The notes under the pieces: model-generated | Database searches by the model: none | What the model was told of the DNA's origin: nothing | What the model saw: only the letters and a program-made list of their open reading frames with translations | Position numbers and translations under genes: made by a program | Shown here: positions 1 to 11,000 of the stretch, in pieces | Numbering within the stretch: the first letter of the stretch is position 1 | How the letters are laid out: each line of letters starts with the position of its first letter | Assembly: GCA_029237695.1 (NCBI GenBank) | Contig: CM055265.1 | Coordinates: 72,889,912 to 72,953,911 of the forward strand | Direction of reading: 5' to 3' | DNA: 64,000 nucleotides | Origin: Conchocele bisecta | Taxonomy: Eukaryota > Mollusca > Bivalvia > Lucinida > Thyasiridae

Positions 1-665
1 TTCTGTTTTCTTTCACGGATCAGCTTCATATTTCATATACGCATTGCTCTAATGGTCCTCTACCGCCCTGTGCCAAATCCACGTTCGTCCTGCCCCCGCC
101 AAGCCCAGGGTCAAGGGCACATACGTGGTGCTTCAAAAACTTTAACGCTCAGGTAAATATCTTATAATTTGTCTTTCCATTCACGGATCAACTTCATATT
201 TCATATACGCATTGCTCTAATGGTCCTCTACCGCCCTGTGCCAAATCCTCGTTCGTCCTGCCCTCGCCAAGCCCAGGGTTAAGATCACATACTTAGTGCT
301 TCAAAAACTTTAACGCTCAGGTAAATATCTTATAATTTGTCTTTCCATTCACGGATCAACTTCATATTTCATATACGCATTGCTCTAATGGTCCTCTACC
401 GCCCTGTGCCAAATCCTCGTTCGTCCTGCCCTCGCCAAGCCCAGGGTTAAGATCACATACTTAGTGCTTCAAAAACTTTAACGCTCAGGTAAATATCTTA
501 TAATTTCTGTTTTCTTTCACGGATCAGCTTCATATTTCATATATGCATTGCTCTAATGGTCCTCTACCGCCCTGTGCCAAATCCACGTTCGTCCTGCCCC
601 CGCCAAGCCCAGGGTCAAGGTCACATACTTGGTGCTTCAAAAACTTTAACGCTCAGGTAAAAGAA
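1..665. repeat. 168-bp tandem repeat, 4 copies
   Basis: The word TTCATATTTCATATACGC recurs at about 25, 193, 361 and 529 (ATATATGC in the last), an exact 168-bp spacing. Each unit holds a CCAAGCCCAGGGT...AAGGTCACATACTT-type stretch. Diverged units occur at 42040-42600, 51560-51800, 62390-62890 and 63150-63300, so this is the core of a dispersed tandem-repeat element. Reading frames here are not genes. Confidence 0.9.
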
Positions 666-739
666 AATTTTGACTTGGAATTTGGCCTCATTTATTATCA
701 AAGCGATATGTGGGACATCCGTGTTCTATGAACACATTT

Positions 740-1045
740 TCTAGTTTATTAAACTTCACACATGCATAGAAGACAACTCAAAGGTGTGTCGCACGTAAGA
801 ATGACAACTCTTGCGTCGTTAATTTCTTCGTTATCTCCCTTTGTTGTTTCGTGCACTGATTTCGTGTCCGGAGCATAACTCGAACACCCTTTGGAATATG
901 TTCATGAAACTTCACACATGCATAGACCACGACCCTAAAGGTGTGTCACGCAATGACAACTCTTGCATCACTAATTTTTTAGTTATCTCCCTTTGTTTTT
1001 CCACCACTGATTTTGTCTCCGGAGTATAACTCGAACACCCTTTTT
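740..1045. repeat. 156-bp tandem repeat, 2 copies
   Basis: AAACTTCACACATGCATAGA occurs at 751 and 907, followed in both units by GACAACTCTTGC, TTATCTCCCTTTGTT and AACTCGAACACCC. It is a second core-repeat type of the hairpin-headed elements; the GGAGCATAACTCGAA part also occurs near 51430. Confidence 0.8.
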
Positions 1046-1289
1046 TCAAACTACTTGTGTATCTGGGGAGGGGGATACACATGCGCTTGTCGACAAGCGT
1101 CCATTTCTAGTTGATATATAATAATTTAAAAATGTCCTGCCTCATTTGCATATCAAAAGAGTGTGATACCACCGAGCGTCTTATCAGGAAATTCAAGATT
1201 AATAAATGATTATATCTGTACAGCGAGCACTCATAATTTTTAAAACTGGTGGAATTGTGTAATCTAATTAGTATTATGATATTTGTCGG

Positions 1290-1700
1290 TGGCATATGGT
1301 GTTTACCCTGTCCGTCCGTCCGTCGGTCTGTCTGTCTGTCAGTAGAGAATTTGCATTGTCTGGCGAACTACTTCTACAGTTGTTGGCAGATTATCTTCAT
1401 ACTCGATATACATCCCAGCGGAAGTGCGTAACATAAATATTTTTGCTGTCCCTCCGTTCCATCCGCAGTTATGCCCCTTTTTTCGACTCGGAATATATGT
1501 TTTTTTCCTTATCATGCTTATCTGGCGAACTACTTCTACAGTTTTGGCCGATTCTCTTCATGCTCGGTATACATACATTCCAACCATCAAGTGCAGGAGT
1601 GCGTAAAATAAAATGTTCCCTGTCCCACTGATCAATCCACAGTTATGTCCATTTTTCGACTCTGAAAATAGTTTTCTCTCCGATAACTCACTCGGTGATT
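1290..1700. repeat. CCGT/CTGT microsatellite and 170-bp tandem pair
   Basis: A (CCGT)n-(CTGT)n microsatellite at 1305-1345 is followed by two units starting CTGGCGAACTACTTCTACAG at about 1360 and 1530 (170-bp spacing). Microsatellite followed by core repeats is the layout of bivalve pearl-type/Helentron-associated elements (inference). From 1700 to 1915 I see nothing identifiable. Confidence 0.7.
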
Positions 1701-1915
1701 GCGGTTTTATTCATGAATGCTCAACAGCGGTGGCGTTTTGTTTTGCAAACAATTTTCTATAGTTTACATATATGCTACTGATAGGAGAGGAGATTGCTAA
1801 TAACAACTAAATCTCGGAGAAATACTTCATAATCAAATGGTTTATTGTGGTAATTAATCAGGTTTTTGGACAACAGCCATACCACTCCATACTCATCATA
1901 TTCCCTATCGGGTTT

Positions 1916-2285
1916 CTACGGAGCCCCGCAGGGGACATGGATTTTTTTTGTTCCCTCGAATTAACAATTTGTTCCCACGATATAACAATTCGTTACCACG
2001 AATTAACAATTCGTTCCCACGAAATGACAATTCGTTCCCTGAATTTAACAATTCCCTCGAATTAACAATTCGTTCCTACCATCACGACATAATAATTCGT
2101 TCTCACGAAATAACAATTCGTTCCCTCGGGAACGAATTGTTAATTCGTGGGAACGAATTTTTATGTCGTGGGTACGAATTGTTAATTCGAGGGAACACAT
2201 TGTTAAATTGAGGGAACAAATTGTTATTTCGTGGGCACGAATTAATAAAAACAAGAATTCTACGTCCCCTTCGGTGCTCCGTAGG
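1916..2285. mobile_element. MITE, TACGGAGCCCC family, copy 1
   Basis: The termini read TACGGAGCCCCGCAGGGGAC and, inverted, GTCCCCTTCGGTGCTCCGTA. They enclose an array of about 22-bp micro-palindromes (AACAATTCGTTCCC alternating with CGAATT or CGAAAT), arranged so the halves are inverted. The flanks carry a candidate 6-bp duplication GGTTTC. A second copy lies at 36667-37033. No transposase. Confidence 0.85.
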
Positions 2286-2367
2286 TTTCGCTTGGAAATG
2301 GTAGGAATTCCTATGTGTTTTCTAGCCTTGTGTGATATACGGCGCATCAATCAACACTGGCCTAGCC

Positions 2368-2476
2368 TGGACCCAGTTGCTTAAAGTCTCTGTTAGCTTA
2401 ACAGACTGTTAAATCCTTAACAATGTTAAGGATTTAACAGTCTGTTAAGCTAACAGAGGTTTTGAGCAACCAGGCC
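2368..2476. repeat. near-perfect palindrome
   Basis: Arms such as TCTGTTAGCTTAACAGACTG pair with their inverted copy, with an AACAATGTT centre. Outer arms are CTGGACCCAGTTGCTTAAA and TTTGAGCAACCAGGCCCGG. A short foldback element. At 2490-2730 only a fragment of the CACAGCCACAT-type repeat is seen (about 2568-2612). Confidence 0.7.
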
Positions 2477-2778
2477 CGGATTTTTTCTACATCACATTCT
2501 ATGTAACACAATAACAATACAGTGAGTCGGGCAACAGCAGCCTGAAAACAGATCAGAAGAAAGACATACGTGGCTATGACTGGAGAAATGGACCTTATGA
2601 CTTTTGCAACCAATGCTCTTAGGCCTTGAATACCCGCGGAAGAAGCCGCTGTATGGCACTCCTGGGTAGAACCAGCTGGTAGGGCGGGAAATACAACTGT
2701 ATTTCATAAACTCCAATGCACCGGGCCGCCAGAGTGACAGCCGTATGTCGTAACCTCTCGGCTACAATTCCGCTCTCA

Positions 2779-3157
2779 AGGTGCATGATCACGTGGTTAC
2801 AACAACAACAACAATGGCTGAAAGTGTTGAAAGCGCGCCCTGTCCAAAGTAAGTATTATTTGATATTTTCCATAATATGCAACGGATTTTGATGCAATAT
2901 GGCGAAGCAAACTAGTCTTCATGAGCTGCATTTGATGGTCCCGGGAGTTCGGCACATACTTCAGTAGAAATCGATTCTTCACAAAAACGACAGAAGTTTT
3001 GGCCAAAGTACCGAGACCACCAAATGCAGCTTAACAAGACGCGTTCGATGCGCCATATTTCATCAAAATCCGTTACATAATAAGGACAAAATAAAAGAAT
3101 ACGTACTTGTGGAAGTTTCAGTACTTGTTGTTGTTGTTGTAACCACGTGATCATACA
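2779..3157. mobile_element. MITE with CACGTG in its terminal repeats, copy 1
   Basis: The inverted termini read GCATGATCACGTGGTTACAA followed by (CAA)n, and on the other end (TTG)n TAACCACGTGATCAT. Subterminal blocks include ACGGATTTTGATG and CAAATGCAGCT. Further copies: 9329-9735, 10490-10895, 15825-16035, 28335-28645. Confidence 0.85.
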
Positions 3158-3234
3158 TATTGACTCTGTCATAGACGGAGAAGTAACACGTGCGTACCAT
3201 TGGCTACAGTGTGACTGGTGGATGGACAGCTTGC

Positions 3235-3420
3235 TGTTGCGGTGTTCCGTTAACCCAGTTCAGTCTAAGAATCCTACATCTTTTGTTGAAAAAAATCTCA
3301 CTATGTTGTTTATTTCTCGATAAAGATGTAAGTTGTTACCACTCGTTTGAACCGTCTCTTCGAGACGGTTCAAATGAGTGATAACAACATATTCTTTCGA
3401 GGTGAAATAAAGAAAATAGG
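3235..3420. repeat. foldback repeat, GAACCGTCTCTTCGAGACGG core
   Basis: The centre at about 3349-3371 is a palindrome (GAACCGTCTC, GAGACGGTTC) with arms GTTACCACTCGTTT and AAATGAGTGATAAC. A related copy is at 45320-45440. From 3430 to 3660 I see no identifiable element. Confidence 0.65.
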
Positions 3421-3661
3421 AATTATTTTCTCACAAGAGTTTCATAATTGTATCCCGTCTGTAATGGGTAGAGGCCAACGCAATATTCTTATCGGGTCGA
3501 TATTGCAACTGCGACGTTGCGATTGCATAACTATAGCGCTACACCATGATATCACGATGACGATACTGTCATGTAATATAGTGGAATATTGTTCATGCTA
3601 TAGCGTTATCGTGCTATAATACTTTCAGCATTGTGGCTTCGTGTTGTCACCATTGTACTAC

Positions 3662-3862
3662 ATAGGCGGCGGAACGGGACACTTATTGGGGTAGGGGGTG
3701 GGCAATCTTGAGAGCCCATATGGCCCGATGCTGCTAGGTGGGTCCGGGGGGCATGCTCCACTGGAACCTTTTGAAATCTAAGAGGTGTGAAACGCCATTT
3801 CCTGCATTCTCAGCACAAGTTTGAGAATGAGAATATGTGCTTTATTACATAATTATTGAGGG

Positions 3863-3929
<67 letters not shown>

Positions 3930-4012
3930 GGTGAGGGGGGGGGGGGGTGGGGGGGGGGGGGGGGGAGGGGGGGGAGGGTGAGGGGGGGGGGGGGGCCACT
4001 TCCGCCGCCTCT
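3662..4012. repeat. poly-G element with GGCGGCGGAA termini
   Basis: About 150 bases (3856-4004) are almost pure G with rare A or T. They are enclosed by TAGGCGGCGGAA on the left and CTTCCGCCGCCTCTG on the right, an inverted terminal pair. The glycine-only reading frame across it is an artefact. A strong G-quadruplex-forming tract; its assembled length may be unreliable. Confidence 0.75.
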
Positions 4013-4059
4013 GTACTATTGTGGGTTTCGTTACTGTTCAGTCATAGATAACCTTGTTA

Positions 4060-4376
4060 TATGGAACGCCAAATCTACATAAACTCAAATAATTAATGCT
4101 ACCTTTAAATAATTATAACTAGGATTAAATATTTAGAGTAAGCTCCAAATTATTTCAAGCGCTCTCTAAATCATTTGGAGCTAGCTCTAAATATTTAATG
4201 CTAGCTTTAATTATTTAGAGATAGCAATGATTATTTGAGTTTATCTAAATTTGGCGTTCCAGGAACGCCAAATCTACATAAACTCAAATAATTAATGCTA
4301 GTTCTAAATATTTAATGCTTTTTAGAGCTAGCAATACTTATTTGAGTTTATGTTATATTATGTAGATTTGGCGTCC
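4060..4376. mobile_element. two adjacent palindromic MITEs, GGAACGCCAAATCTAC family
   Basis: GGAACGCCAAATCTACATAA starts both units (about 4061 and 4261), and each closes with the inverted form, TTGGCGTTCC or TTTGGCGTCCC. The interior is AT-rich, with repeated TAAATATTTA and GAGCTAGC words. They stand tail to head, sharing the junction at 4260. Confidence 0.75.
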
Positions 4377-4392
4377 CATATTGTTAGGATGG

Positions 4393-5712
4393 CCTTAAAG
4401 GTGCATGCCCACTCAGTAGGCACAGACTGTTCTTTATAGGAATTACATAAGTGTATAATTGTGTCGCTATTCTACCAGTTCTAAAAAATACGAGTGCCCG
4501 CTATACAGATATAATCATTTTATAGTAATATTTATTTTACTGATAGTGACTCGTGGTGGTATTAGGCTATTTTCATATGCAAATGAGATATGATGTTTTT
4601 TTTAATTATTTATACTAATTAAATGTGTCACCTGAAAACAATAATATTTTCGACAAATTATAAAGTATGATAATTGCACATCAAACAAATAAATACAGAG
4701 AATAAATAGTAATGTCCGTTAACATTTTAAGGAGACACGGTTATCGCTCCTGATATAAGTGTGGGGATGTTTGTCTGTTATAAAATGTATAATAATGCCA
4801 ATCAATACCTATGGTAATATAGGAATGAATGGCCCTTTTGTGGAATTTATCGGGGCATAAACTTGGAAAAGTCGCGGGAATACTGGACGAAGCGATAAAA
4901 AAATACAATTTTCGAAACAAAACAAAAAACTTTTTTTTTTTTTTCGAAATTTGTAATTTTTTAAGGCCTCGTCCAGTATTCCCGCGACTTTTCCAAGTTT
5001 ATATCCCCGATAAATTCCACAAAAAGGCCTTTCATTCCTTATAATTCCAGCATTTTAAATAAATTCATCAAGAAAATGTGTTTATTTTCCGTTTTCTTAA
5101 GAATTATTTTAACTGCGCCTCACGGTTACGGAAAGTAGTTCGGCGTGGGAGTTTACTGGGATATACATTTTGGACAGAGACTTGCTACGGGCCAATCAAA
5201 TGTTAGGGAATTGTGTAAATATTTTTGTGCTGGAATTATTGGTGAATGAATGTTTATTTTGCCAGAAAATGACAAATCTACAGAATATACAAGACTACCT
5301 GTCTCCCTATATTATAACCTGGCAGTTTGTGCCTACTGAGTGGGCATGTACCTTTAAAGGTACATGCCCACTCAGTAGGCACAAACTGTTCTTTATATCA
5401 GAGACATCATCTGATCGAGACATTTTCTGGCAAAATAAACATTCATTCACCATTACCCCACGTACTGATTGGCATTATTATACACTTTATATCAGACGTG
5501 AATGTGCACTCTGATATCAGCGGCGATAACCGTGTTTCATTAAAATGTTAACTGACATTACTAATTACTTATTTGCATAAACAAAAATTATGAAAATAGC
5601 GCGATACCACCGCGCGTCACTATCAGTAAAATAACTATAATTACTAAATGATTATATCAGTATAGCGACACTTGCAATTTTTAGAACTGATGGACTAGTG
5701 ACACAATGTACC
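4393..5712. mobile_element. CACTCAGTAGGCACA-family repeats, split by an inserted foldback
   Basis: AGGTGCATGCCCACTCAGTAGGCACA at 4399 and inverted and direct copies at 5325-5400 belong to an AT-rich repeat also present at 8400-8695. The block 4700-4815 reappears inverted at 5455-5570. Between them lies the element at 4818-5240 listed next. Confidence 0.7.
4818..5240. mobile_element. foldback plus ATAATTCCAGCA-terminal MITE, copy 1
   Basis: 4818-5040 folds back on itself (TGGAATTTATCGGGG, AAACTTGGAAAAGTCGCGGG and their complements). 5040-5240 is bounded by ATAATTCCAGCA and TGCTGGAATTAT. The same pair, in the same order, is at 20363-20700, and a fragment is at 35320-35365. Two dispersed copies argue for one compound mobile unit. 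Confidence 0.75.
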
Positions 5713-6119
5713 TGTAACGGAACGCAGTAAGCTCTAAACCTTCGCCCACTCACAGACTGACGTACATGTAATGCGATTATTAGAAAATTTTGCACACAGA
5801 CAGCATTCATATTTTCATTAAAGTGCGTAATCGTTGCAATATGCCATTTGTTAGCAGGCAGTTTGATCAGGGCTTCATTCAATAACTGGAGTCGACTGCA
5901 TGCCATCAGAAATACATGAACCATACTGAGCGAATGTGCAAGACATCTTATTATCAAGGCTGCCAGCGAGGTGATTAGCTTCGTAATAACGATGTCCTTC
6001 TTCTAATAGTAGCCCCGGAGACAGTTATTGGAATAAATACACTAATATTTTGCAAGTGTTGTACAGTACATTTTTTCAGCTGGGGTCCCAAGTAATATTA
6101 AAAATACTATTCAACAAAT

Positions 6120-6930
6120 ACCAGTTTTTGTCGCGCCTGCTTTAGCAGAAGGTGCGACTATAGTCGCCGCTTTTTCCGTCGTCGTCCGCGTCAACAATGT
6201 CAAAAAGTTTGTACAAGTTTCTTCATCATCATATAACTTTGATATTACTTGACGGATTGCATCAATATGTGTACACGTAATACATGTGAGCATTTGGAAC
6301 ACACGCATGCCCCCGTTAACATGACCTTCACCTTTTTGAAAAAACTTAGTCATTGTTTATGTCGAAAAATGTGTATCATCATATAACTTTAATATTACTT
6401 GATAGATTGCTTCAAGACTTGGACACTATATACATGTAAGCAGTTGGAACACTTATGCTGCCATTGGCATTTTTGACATGGAACACACTCATGCCCCCAT
6501 TACGATGATCATGACCTTTTTTACCTTCACATTTTTGCGGAAACACAGCCATTTCTTTGTAAAGTTTGTACAGGTTTCATCATCATGATATAACATTAAT
6601 ATTACTTGATGGATTGCTTAAATATTTGGACACTTGATATATGTGAGCATTGGCACACACTCATTCTCCCAGTAACATGACCATGGTTGTGGAAACACTT
6701 AGTCCTTTTTTAAGTCAAAAGGTTTGCACAAGTTTCTTCATCATGATATAACTTTAATATTACTTGACAGATTGCTTCAATATTTGTACACTTTTAAGCA
6801 TATGAACACACTCATACTGCCATTAAAATAGCTTTGACCTTTTTCGTGCTTAAAGCATGCACTTCTCCGATGATTTCTGTGATGCTTACTTTAAGCACAT
6901 GACCATGTTTCGGTCAAATGCATAGACAGG
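6120..6930. repeat. hairpin-headed tandem repeat element (GCGCCTGCTTTAGCAGAAGG head)
   Basis: A short hairpin head at 6128-6165 is followed by TTTTTCCGTCGTCGTCCGCG and then four diverged units of about 170-190 bp containing TTCATCATSATATAACTTTRATATTACTTGA. Same family: 58880-59190, 60430-60630 and, in reverse, 38940-39620. The layout is that of a Helentron-associated non-autonomous element (inference). From 5712 to 6120 I see nothing identifiable. Confidence 0.75.
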
Positions 6931-6999
6931 CGCGACACCGCATTCGTGGCGGAATTCTTGTTTCCTGTCAATATCTCATGGAGGAAGGTACATTTAACT

Positions 7000-7205
7000 G
7001 CCGAATTAAATGTTGTCGTCTGCTGTTTATTTTTTATTTTCGATTTTTCTCATCAAAAACATGGTTTGACAGCATTTTAGAATCATTTCCAGTGGAAATG
7101 ATTCTAAAGTACTGGAAATGATTCTAAAGTGCTGTCAAACCATGTCTTTATTGAGAAAGAAGGCAAAATATAAAGCATCAGCAGACGACAATTTTCGTGA
7201 TAAGT
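7000..7205. mobile_element. palindromic MITE, GTCGTCTGCTG termini
   Basis: GTCGTCTGCTGTTTATTTTT at the left and its inverted copy near 7190 enclose a centre with CATTTCCAGTGGAAATGATT. Other copies or fragments: 24000-24110, 25545-25650, 27030-27215. Confidence 0.75.
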
Positions 7206-7207
7206 AG

Positions 7208-7465
7208 TCTAAGGGTTAACCCTTTGAACCAGAAATCCCGCTATAGCGGTTTATGCAAAAAGTGCAGATCCAGATGAGCCGGCTCATAACGAGCCGTCTC
7301 ATCAGGATCTGCACTTTCTGAAAGTAATTTTAATATTTCTTAGAACAAAAACACCCCCTTTTCATAAATGGACGAATCTGAAAATCATTTTGTGACCATT
7401 GGATTGGTCGGAACATTAGCATATCACAGTCCATTCCAGTTCCTTAGGGTTGAAAGGGTTAACAC
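7208..7465. mobile_element. foldback repeat, GAGCCGGCTC core
   Basis: GTTAACCCTTT termini enclose CAGATCCAGATGAGCCGGCT and its near-palindromic partner. Related copies at 13830-14013, 17140-17330, 57735-57810 and 58715-58770. Confidence 0.65.
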
Positions 7466-7624
7466 ACACATACCAATCGTTAGTTTATGCTATCAGCGTT
7501 TCCACCAACGTGTTCTTTACAAACATTAGTTGTGGACACGTAGCTCTGCAAAATTTCCCTAACGTCCGTAGCTACAGGTGAGATTTCTTTGCAGAATGAC
7601 ATGTTCGCAACTATACAAACATGC

Positions 7625-7880
7625 CCCATATTTGTGGCTGGATAAATGGGGCTTATGGGATTTGCAACCAGTGTAGCTCCTGATCAAATAGTACACTGCT
7701 GTAGCCTGATAATCATCGATATTACTTATTACAAGCCTGGCTGGTTTTTCACTGATATAATGGCGAACAGTGCAGATCCTGATCAGACTGTACGGATGCA
7801 CAGGCTGATCTGGTTCTACACTCGTCGCAAAACCCATAAGCCCCATTTCTGCAGTCACAGCCACATTTCTCCATGAGCGT
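7625..7880. repeat. CACAGCCACAT-family repeat
   Basis: The left end has TTGTGGCTGGATAAATGGGG and the right end its inverted counterpart CCCCATTTCTGCAGTCACAG. The core includes ACTGTAYGGATGCACAG. Other copies at 9165-9330, 9735-9945 and 38605-38850. It lies just beyond the stop codon of the JIP gene, in its presumed 3' UTR or downstream flank. Confidence 0.65.
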
Positions 7881-7975
7881 CAATTCATCAATTTTCACAC
7901 GTTGTAAATGCATGTTTTTGTTGCAAACAATAAAATAATTAAGAAACTGAATCTAATGGGCAGGAATGAAGCAGA

Positions 7976-8048
7976 CTATTCAATATATATATCCTCCGTC
8001 GGATGGGTGAACGCCATGTACTCCTGATAAAACCGCTTGAATGCTTGC
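7976..8048 (-). CDS. MAPK8IP1: JIP last exon: end of PTB and kinesin-binding tail
   Basis: The acceptor TATATTTTCAG precedes 8048. The first base completes the Gly codon left by the previous exon; 23 codons and a TAG stop (7978-7976) follow. The product QAFKRFYQEYMAFTHPTEDI continues to a terminal Ile-Glu. In vertebrate JIP1 the C-terminal PTEDIYLE is the Y-acidic motif bound by kinesin light chain TPR repeats; here Tyr and the terminal Glu are kept and Leu is Ile. No clear poly(A) signal was identified. Confidence 0.93.
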
Positions 8049-11000
8049 CTGAAAATATACAAAACATACTTCGTAAAGGCGGATTCAGAGTAAAGATTTT
8101 TTACAAGTTACAAGGCACGTTCCATGCCAAGTGCCATTTATTCCATGCATTTTCGGTCGTTTTCTTATTGTTTCAAAATTTAGACGTTTTCAATCAAAAA
8201 TCATGTCTAAACATACTGTGACAGTGTCAATATTTTTGCTCCAAAATGTGCCAGAACGCAGGAAATGCGATGTAGATTCTGCTCGGACGACTATTTTGCA
8301 ATACTTGACTATATTGTGGGGTATAATGAGAACACATTAAATTATGACCACATTCACATCCTTACAGTAATTTACTTACAGATAAATAGCAAAATAAGTT
8401 AAAGGTACATGCCCACTCAGTAGGCACAAACTGTTCTTTATAGCAATTAAATAAGTGTATAATTGTGTGACTATTCCACCAGTTTTACAAATTACGAGTG
8501 CCCGCTATACAGGATTATTGCCCGTAATATCAGTGTGGAAATTTATGTCCGATTTAAAATGTATAATAACGCCAATCGATAAGAGGGGTAATGGTGAATG
8601 GATGTTTATTTTGCCAGAAAATGTCATATCTACAGAATATACAAAACTATCTGATGTAATTCCTATAAAGAACATTTTGTGCCTACTGAGTGTCTGACAT
8701 GATTACCATATATGGGACAAGCCATGGCTGGTCTCATATGTATGTATGTTATTTTTATTCTGCAATTGTGGTGGGTGGCAGGTAGGAGCATGCGATGGGT
8801 AATTTAACAATCGGCATTCACCCTTACCGATATCCCGAACGGATACCTGTTTTTTCCCATAGGTACGTCTTTGACATTCTTGTATGTTTAATCTGGTTAT
8901 ACCCCTTGTCTGAGTAATACGATTATTCATAATCCTATTACTTTTAGGGGAAGGGGCCAAGTGGCTTTGGTGTGTTATGGACCTGGCACCAGGTCAGGTT
9001 ATTCTAATTTCAGGGCTGAATATATATTATTTCGATGTAAATATTCCGTTCTGATTTTGGGATTTTCTTCCCAATGCAGCAGGTTACATGCGGGATCGAA
9101 CCGATTGGCCCGACTTTAAATGTCCTTAGCTATCGATATGCCGTTAAACACCAATACATCGAATACATCTTGAATTATAGCGCAGGTATTAATGGATAAA
9201 CATGGCTGTGACTGTAAGAATGGGGCGTATGTGTGTTGTGACCAGTGTAGGCTCAAATAGCACACTCCTATAGCCGGATAGCGATTTACAATGTACTAGA
9301 CTACTTTGTAGAAGCATGACGCAAGGTGCATGATCACGTGGTTATAACAACAACAACAACAGTGGCTGAAAGTGTTGAAATCTTGCGCACTCCAATGTAA
9401 GTATTATTTGATATTTTCCTTAATATGAAACGGATTTTGATGAAATATGGCGCAGCAAACGCGTCTTCACGAGCTGCATTTGGTCGTCCAGGGAGTTCGG
9501 AGCACAGACTTATGTCGTTTTTGCGAAGAATCGATTTCCGTGTCAGAGACACGGAAATCGATTCTTCGCAAAAGCGACAGAAGTTTGGGCCAAAGTACAG
9601 AGACCACCAAATGCAGCTGAACAAGACGCGTTTGATGCGCCATATTTCATCAAAATCCGTTACGTAATAAGGACAATATAAAATAATACGTACTTTGAAT
9701 CGGATGGATTCTGGAAGTTTCAGTACTTGTTTCATTGATGGATTGGCGAACAGTGCAGATCCTGATCAGACTGTGCGGATGCACAGTCTGAACTGGATCT
9801 ACACTGGTCGCAAAACCCATAAGCTTCATTTCTCCAATCACAGCCACAAATATGGAAACTAGAAATGAAGCCGGCTGATGTGGACCTACACTGGTCGCAA
9901 AACCCATAAACCTCAGTTCTCTAATCACAACCACAAATACGTTAACATACCCCATGGCCTCACTGACTGTGCATGTTGACTTCTCACCAAGGAATACGTG
10001 GCAGGCGTAGCGGTATTGGTCCGGGTGCTTCGTGATGAAGCCAAAATACCTATGGAGAAACATTTTGAAGGGTTTAACATTGTATAATATCGGATTTCCC
10101 ATATTGTTGCCTTCAACAGATAGAAAATCTGATACTTATGTGAAAATTGAAACAACCCAGCGGACCTAGTATCTTCATATATCTTCAATTAAACCACTTT
10201 ACACAATGCCATGATGAAAACACATTTTTATATTATTGTTTTCAAAAAATCCTGATATATTCCCCTTTAGGCTTTAAGCAGTCCGTTATACACTCTTTAT
10301 CCAGCAGCACAAGAGGTGAAACTGGCTGGTGGCTTGAACATTGATCTTTTCTCGACGAAACATATTTACTGCCCCCAACTAGATGACAAAGAGGCATGGA
10401 GGGTAGGCAGATCGTAAACCATTGCGGTACGCATTGTTGCACCTGACACTAGCACCTGACAATAGTGATCACAAATACATATCCAATGTGTATGGTCACG
10501 TGGTAGTAACAACAACAACAAGTACTGAAACTTCCAGAATCCATCATATTCAAAGTGCGTATTCTTTTATATTGTCATTATTACGTAACGGATTTTGATG
10601 AAATATGGCGCATCAAACGCGTCTTGTTACGCTGCATTTGGTGGTCTCTGTACTTTTGCCCAAACTTCTATCGCTAGACACAGACATCGATTCTTCGCAA
10701 AAACGACATAAGTCTGTGCCGAACTCACTGGACGACCAAATGCAGCTCACGAAGACGCATTTGCTGCGCCATATTTCATCAAAATCCGTTTCATATTAAG
10801 GAAAATATCAAATAATACTTACTTTGGAGTGGGCAAGATTTCAACACTTTCAGCCACTGTTGTTGTTATAAGTACGTGATCATGCACCTTGATACCGTGT
10901 ATGTAGTCTCAATCCGCTTAAATCTGTACATGTGACAATGTCAACCACAACAAGATATACTTTTATATTACGTCTGGTGGTGGGGCTGGTAGAGTGGCAT

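Noticed and set aside
3837..4082. Glycine-rich protein
   Set aside because: Translation of a poly-G tract inside a repeat.
5695..5745. Possible last JIP exon (SVSGRRFRAYC) on the minus strand
   Set aside because: Superficial likeness to the PTB end; the exon at 7976-8048 matches far better and ends with the expected tail.
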